Assembly (NCBI GenBank): GCA_018907035.1
Contig: JACCIC010000099.1
Location: forward strand, 310,001-374,000
From: Sycobia sp. Sy_11
Taxonomy: Eukaryota; Arthropoda; Insecta; Hymenoptera; Epichrysomallidae
Direction: 5' to 3'
Length of the DNA stretch: 64,000 bases
Below the pieces are notes generated by a model. That model worked only from the letters and a program-made list of their open reading frames with translations, had not been told where the DNA came from and ran no database searches. The position numbers and the translations under genes are program-made. Position 1 is the first letter of the stretch; every line of letters begins with the position of its first letter. This document shows positions 57,917-64,000 of the stretch, one piece after another.

Positions 57917-59215
57917 TCAGGTATGTGAATAAGTCTTTCCCGTTTTTTTTCAAATTTTGAGCCTTTATTGTGAAAAAATGGTTACAAATGAATTATTGAA
58001 AGTATTGGCCATCGCTAGCTACAACTTTTTCCCATCTTTCTGGCAACATACGAATCTCGTTGCGAAAAAATTCGACCGGTTTGGCCTCTATCCAGTCATC
58101 CACCCATTTTTTGGCTTCCTCGTAGGAATGGAAGTGCTGGTCAGCCAGGCCATGCGTCATCGATCTGAAGAGATGGTAATCAGACGGAGCAACGTCTGGA
58201 CTATACGGCGGGTGGGGTAGGACTTCCCATTTGAGCGTTTCTAAGTATGTTTTCACCGGCGGTGCAACATGTGGGCGAGCATTGTCATGTTGCAAAATAA
58301 CTTTGTCGTGCCTGTCGGAGTATTGTGGCCGTTTTGCTCTTTGGTCGTTCTCGCAGTGCGCGGCTCAAACGCATCAATTGTCGTCGATAGACCTCGCCTG
58401 TGATCCTTTCATTCGGTTTCAGAAGCTCATAGTAAACCACACCTAGCTGGTCCCACCATATACAGAGCATGAGCTTGGCGCCATGAATATTTGGCTTGGC
58501 CGTCGATGATGATGCATGGCCGGGTAGTCCCCATGATTTTCTTCGCTTCGGATTATCGTAACGTATCCACTTTTCATCGCCAGTCACGATACGATGCAGA
58601 AAACCCATTCTTTTCTGTCGCTGAAGCAGCTGTTCGCAAGTGAAAAAACGCCGTTCGACGTCTCTCAGCTTCAGTTCGTACGGCACCCAATTTCCTTGCT
58701 TTTGGATCATTCCCATGGCTTTCAAACGCTTGGAAATGGTTGTTCGGTCAACTCCCAATGCTTCAGCAAGTTCTTCTTGCGTTTGACAAGAATCTTCATC
58801 AAGCAAAGTCGCCAATTCTCGATCTTCAAAGATTTGCGGCCGCCCGGAACGCTCCTTGTCTTCCACGTCGAAATCACCGCTTTTGAAGCGTCGAAACCAT
58901 CCGCGAACACTTGAATCATCGACACAACCTTCTCCATAAGCCTCCTGAAGCAATCGATGCGTCTCGGCAGCAGATTTCTTCAAATTGAACCAATAAAGTG
59001 AAACTTCCCGCAAATGACGTCGACTCGGCTCAAATTTCGACATTTTCACGATATCAAAAATTTATGATGCGAAAAAATTTTAACTAATGTGTTAGTATGG
59101 AATTGTTGACATATGAATAAGCTTTGATTATGACATATGTAACCATTGAATACTCGCACAGTATTGGTGGCGCCATCTCTTACAAAAAACGGGAAAGACT
59201 TATTCACACTCCTAA
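57917..59215 (-). mobile_element. Mariner element, full length (mauritiana/Mos1-like)
   Basis: 1.3 kb. Terminal inverted repeats share GTGAATAAGTCTTTCCCG at both ends (near 57923-57942 and 59190-59209), with TA duplications at 57915-57916 and 59216-59217. This length equals that of canonical mariners. The transposase is complete apart from one frameshift. Confidence 0.92.
57993..59049 (-). pseudogene. Mariner transposase, one frameshift from intact
   Basis: The first frame (59049-58285) carries the N-terminal HTH pair (HLREV...WFRRFKSGDFDVEDKERSGRP), the WVPYEL linker motif and TGDEKW with the first Asp (residue 158). The second frame (58295-57993) carries QHDNARPH and YSPDVAPSDYH with the second and third Asp at D34D spacing, then the C-terminus VVASDGQYFQ. 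The frames overlap at 58285-58295; the shift lies in the region 58290-58350. All three catalytic residues are present. Recent inactivation, or a sequence error, is likely. Confidence 0.9.
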
Positions 59216-59217
59216 TA

Positions 59218-60245
59218 ATAAATTAATAACTATTAGCTGTATATACTGCATTTATTTCCAAATAAGATTACAGTCGGGCATAAAAAACGGAAATGTAATA
59301 AGTAGTGACGTAAAAAATAAAAATTAATTATAGTTTTGAGTAATATTATTAGAATTTTCAATAATAATCATAATAATATTATATAGAACATAACAATAAT
59401 AATATTATTATAATTTTCAATAATAATAAAATCTAAAAATATAATGTAAATACAGTGTTTATTTAAAATTAAAATTAAAATTAGTACTTATGTCGACTGT
59501 TTTGAATTAAATTAATAAATATTTTTATCCGTTTTACAGCCTTTATACTATAATATATTAACTAAAATAATGACAGTCAGACTAACCTTGTTTATGATGA
59601 CCCCCGACGAATCTGAAATATAATTTATTACCAAAAATACATTAGATTAAAAATTAAAAATTCAAAACAAAAATAAAATTAATAATAAAATAAAACAAAA
59701 ATAATAAAAACAACATTCTATGTTAGTAAAGTGTTTATTTAGAATGCTTACAAAATTTATGTAATTGAACATAAACCTAGGCTAAAATAACAAACTGATA
59801 TAATGATTAAATTTTTAAATCTTATTTTCTTTGTTACAATTAAAATAATAACTATTCATAACAAAATTTAGAATTGTACATTTTTCATATTTAAAAATTT
59901 TTTATAGTTGCAGTTACTTGATTTAGATCTTCATTTTCTTTTGGTTCTCGAGCATCATCATGAAGATATAAATTATAAATTTTTTCTTTTGTTTTATTTT
60001 TACTTTATTTTATTGGTTTTTATAGTACATTACTAATACCTACTTCATGATCGACAACGAAAAAAATATCAGACACATTCGCACAAAAGTCATGTATAGG
60101 AAAAAAGTCAGCTATGGAAGAAAATAAAATAAATAAATAAAAAAATAATAATAATGTTATTATTAATCATTTGATCAATAGTCGAAGTCGGTTGCAAAAG
60201 CCTCACTTTCTAAGAAAAGTAAGATCTTTACTTTCAGAATGCTTG

Positions 60246-60320
<75 letters not shown>

Positions 60321-61270
60321 ATAAGTATACTCCGACAATTTCACTTTTGATCATTTTTAAAATGCAGGCACTGTATTTGATAATTTGGTACTAACCAAAC
60401 ATAGAAAATATACTCTGTTGTTTCTGTTAATAAACTCATGCACTCAAACATAAAGTAATAGATGACTATAGTAATCCTATTATTTATTCAGCATGAACAA
60501 TGAGCATTTTGAGAGTGATATTACTGTTGCTCTCTATTTTTGAATATAAGTATTGAAAGTTGATTTTGAAACAAATTTAATAACATCAAAAATTTACCAA
60601 AAAATTTACCAACAGCCAATTTAAATACAAGAAAACATAATAATTTCTAAGTAAGAAAATATCATATTTTGAAAATCAAAAAGCAATAAGTTTTAAAAAT
60701 TTGTACGGCTCATTTTGGAGATAATTATTGGAATTCTTTTTACTCGGTTTGAACAAACTCTGTTACATAAATGTAGCGAAGCATCTTCTTGTAAGAGCAA
60801 TTTTTTATAATTTTCGTTTAGTTGAAATTGCGTTATTTTACATTCAAAAGGATAACAGTATAATGATGATAAATGCTTAATATAACGTAAGTAATAGGAA
60901 ATCAAGTATAAAGGCCAAAAAAATAACATTTCAAAGAACTGTCCTTCATGTAAAAATGTTCAGAAATGAATAGCCTATAAGTGAATAGGATGAAACAAGG
61001 ATTTCTTACGATTAACTCTTAATTAAGATTAATATTGCTTATATTGTAATGATTACGACTGTTCTTAAGACTGAGTGAACGTCATTGTTGTCTAGTTCAC
61101 TACAAAATTTTATCTTTTATTGGTTTTGATGAGGAATTTTCTAATAAAGAAATCCGAAAACCTTAATAAACTATTTTTCGAGTGGTCTGTAGCAGGTAAA
61201 TCAATTTATGACATCCACATATATATATCATTAGGTCTTACTGATGATATCGACAAAAAAATTAAATCTT
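59218..61270. other. AT-rich intergenic sequence, 2 kb
   Basis: Contains (TA)n at 60247-60308. The part 59480-59640 resembles 57440-57600 (shared TTTATTACCAAAAAT/GACAGCCAGACT-type stretches), so it is another diverged duplicate. No gene recognised. Confidence 0.55.
60247..60308. repeat. (TA)n microsatellite
   Basis: About 30 TA units. Confidence 0.95.
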
Positions 61271-61823
61271 CTTAGCATTAAATAAGGCATAACGAGTACA
61301 AGAATGCAGCCGGTCGTATTAGGGTCAGGAAAAGAGATGCTCCACCATTTAAACATTATCTAGAAGAGCGCAAAGCTCAGAAAGTTGTGATTAACGACAA
61401 GTCAATGATTCACGTACGCCGCTTAGTTCTAGATGCCCCGGTCTCTTATTACTGTATAAGCAGCTCTTACCATTCGCGCGCGTACATGCGGAAGCGGCCG
61501 ATGAAGGGTGGCTTTTATCCCCCGCTCCTTTTACCTCTGCCTCTCCAGGAGAGTGGAAGTTGCTTATATACCGGTGAAGAGGTCTCAGAAGTATACGTCC
61601 ATATGGATGAGTGTGTATGTTTGTATGCATGTGCGCGTGTATATGCACGTATGTAGGTGGAAAGGTGAGCAGGAGTGAGTGTGTACCTGGAGAAAGAACA
61701 GGCAAGAATGCGAAAGTACAGGCGATATTGCCTGGTAGCGCCGGTCGAAGCGCGCCTGCGTGGACCTCCATAAGCGCCAGGATTAAGTGCTACGTAAATT
61801 CTGCCCAGCCCCTCGCGGGGGAG

Positions 61824-61826
<3 letters not shown>

Positions 61827-61868
<42 letters not shown>
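61827..61868. repeat. (TA)n microsatellite
   Basis: About 21 TA units. Confidence 0.95.
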
Positions 61869-61870
<2 letters not shown>

Positions 61871-61936
61871 GCGCTTTTTTCTCGCTCTTTCTTACAGTGT
61901 GCTCCTTCGTCGAGATAAAGAATCGCTGATCGTTTT

Positions 61937-61978
61937 TCTCTTTCTCTCTCTCTTTCTCCTCTCTCTTTCCCCTCTTTC

Positions 61979-62027
<49 letters not shown>
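61937..62027. repeat. (CT)n microsatellite
   Basis: Imperfect at the left, pure CT at 61984-62027. Confidence 0.95.
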
Positions 62028-62031
<4 letters not shown>

Positions 62032-62160
62032 GCGCCGGTGCTCTTATATCTGTACCACAGCGTACACTGACCTCTCAGTCCGAACTATCTCCGTTACGCT
62101 TTGCTCTCTAGAACTTGGACGACAAGAAGTAGCGCTGGATTTTAATGGACGGAAAAGCGT

Positions 62161-64000
62161 CGCAAGTCACGTCCACTTTCATTTAATTATTTTTTTTTTT
62201 TAGTTAATCATCGTAATTTATTTGATGAATAAGTACGTGTACAATTGGGCGATAATTAAGTTAATCTATAATTGCAAGTTAAAAGCAACTAATTTAAAAG
62301 GGTATTTTTCGGTAATATTATTCATATTCTAAAAATATATACTTCTTTCGTATCTGAGACATAAAAGCTGTTATTTCTGTTTTCTTTGTAGGTATGTCGA
62401 ACTCGAGGAAAATTACAATATTTATTATCTGCTTGAAATAATTAGAAATTAACGAAATACTTGAGTAGTTTATGTATATAAAGTATGGTTTGATTTAAAT
62501 AAGAAATTAATGCATATTTGAATTACTCTAGTTTATACGTTGTTTACATAATTAGATGATGTACATGTCGCTTCCACTTTACTGATATACATTATAAAAT
62601 ATTTTTTATTATTATACATTTTCTTTATTATTATTTTATGCATTATCTACAAACGTTCATATACAGTCAGAATAATTACTAATACTACATAAGAGTTCGT
62701 TTTGGGGACAGAAAATGCTGATTTTCCATTATAAATATTAATCATTCAAAATTACTACTGTTCTTGTCAACAGTTTTGCAATTCTTCAATTACTGATAAA
62801 AGTGTAAGTCGTAACTGTGTAGCCAGGTTTCAGCTCTAAAGTACAGGAGGTACCTTATAAATATATCCCTCACCATAAAAATATTGAAGCTTCTGACTGT
62901 ACAAAGTCAACTAATTCCCATTCGCTCAAACAGTAGCTTCTCCTTGAGTCTCATCGATGATCCATCAAAAGTAACCATTACAGCTAAAAAAGATAGAAGA
63001 AAAACGCACAGCCCGAGAACACCAAAATAATAGTCTTAAAGAAACTTCCATAGAATGAATAGTTTAAAGTCAATTTTTACCTACTAAAAAGCTTATTATA
63101 TCTAAGATCGAAAAATACCTGCTCAATTTTGAAATTACAAACAATTTCCTATACGAAACCTTTAATTATTAAAACATTCTTAATGCAACTTCAACATTTA
63201 CAAACAAAAAATAAGACTAAAAATTATGTTCATTCATGTCAGAAAAATTAACAGAATTTTTTCAATACTTACTAGTTACGGAAAGCACTGGCAATAAATC
63301 AAGTGAGTCAGAAATGCATGCCCTATAATACGAATAACGGATAAAAATATTTAAGATAATTATTTGAAACTGCAAGAGCATCTTACCACGAATTGTAGAA
63401 TCAGAAAGTAAACGGTCTTGCATTGACATTTTAATCTGTGTCGAAACATGACTGTTCTAGAAGGATGAGATTAAACTGGCTTTATGTAATATCTATCATT
63501 ATGGAAAAACTATTATTATATAAAAATATTATTTCGCACCATTTGTTAGATTTAAATACTCCAATTCAGTAATTTATAGAGTTATGCGACATAAGATTAA
63601 ATATTTGTAACCCGCTATAAATATTGAATCATACAGTACTGTAGATTTTATTCTTGAACAAATACTGTTAATATTTTGTAAAATAATAACCTTAATTTTG
63701 CTATTTATAGGTGGCGCCAATGCTCACAATACTTCTTGTAATTGTTTTGAAGCAGACGATACGCAACCAACATATATCAACTTATATTGGAACTGTCGCT
63801 CTACTTTTTTCTACTCTAAATATTTCTGATAAAATAAATGTACAATCCAGCGATGAGACCTGTAACTCTGGCCATTTTTTGTTATTTCTAAACGGCTGAA
63901 CAGAAAAATATTTTTTTAAAAAAAGCTTTTAAGATAAAAATTGCTCGAACAAATTGGATATAATTCGAGGAGCTCATCAGAAAGTTTCATTATTCATTCT
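62161..64000. other. AT-rich sequence with splice-like but unproven exons
   Basis: On the minus strand, good splice signals bracket short open segments at 63268-63325 and 62910-62985. On the plus strand an acceptor-like TTTATAG at 63710 precedes a 62-codon ORF (63711-63899). No domain recognised in any. Confidence 0.3.

Larger units (their letters stand above)
61270..62160. promoter_or_regulatory. GC-richer non-coding island
   Basis: Resembles the islands of the 4-26 kb desert: CpG-bearing, with (TA)n (61827-61868) and (CT)n (61937-62027). ORFs here are low-complexity. Could be a regulatory element or an upstream exon of a gene to the right. Confidence 0.25.

Overview
This is a eukaryotic, almost certainly insect, window. 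The paired-class homeodomain exon with a K50 residue, short spliced genes with GT-AG introns, an AT-rich background, very many (TA)n and (GA)n microsatellites and the mix of mariner, I-type LINE, tRNA-SINE, Gypsy, Copia and piggyBac debris all fit. A hymenopteran, perhaps a parasitoid wasp, is my best guess, but nothing here proves the order.

Region by region. (1) 622-1968 (+): the last coding exon of a Pitx/Ptx1 homeobox gene. It holds the end of helix 3, a long Ser/Gly/His-rich tail, the OAR motif and a conserved SACQYA box. The reading frame stays open and coding-like past two in-frame UGA codons to 1968. A 3' UTR with poly(A) signals follows to about 3860. (2) 3860-27150: a gene desert with almost no recognisable transposons. 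GC-richer, CpG-bearing islands alternate with AT-rich DNA and microsatellites, which suggests a cis-regulatory landscape for Pitx; one island (20470-20720) could hold an exon. (3) 27155-32683: a full-length I-superfamily LINE on the minus strand with intact ORF1 and EN-RT frames and an RNase H frame reached by a -1 shift at a T6A8 slippery run. (4) 35124-57014: a cluster of three RNase T2-like genes. Two have identical exon lengths and phases and encode secreted proteins of about 241 and 245 aa in which both catalytic histidines and the catalytic lysine are replaced (pseudoenzymes). The third is a broken copy. Transposons separate and invade them: two deleted mariners, a Gypsy relic, a piggyBac-type MITE, two SINEs, more mariners, a Copia integrase relic and a solo LTR. 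(5) 57917-59215: a nearly intact full-length mariner. (6) 59216-64000: AT-rich sequence, one GC-richer island (61270-62160) and a few splice-like but unconvincing ORFs.

The most interesting content is the RNase T2 pseudoenzyme cluster, followed by the double-UGA open extension of Pitx and the LINE frameshift site. Host genes were recognised from motifs and splice signals only; no database search was possible.
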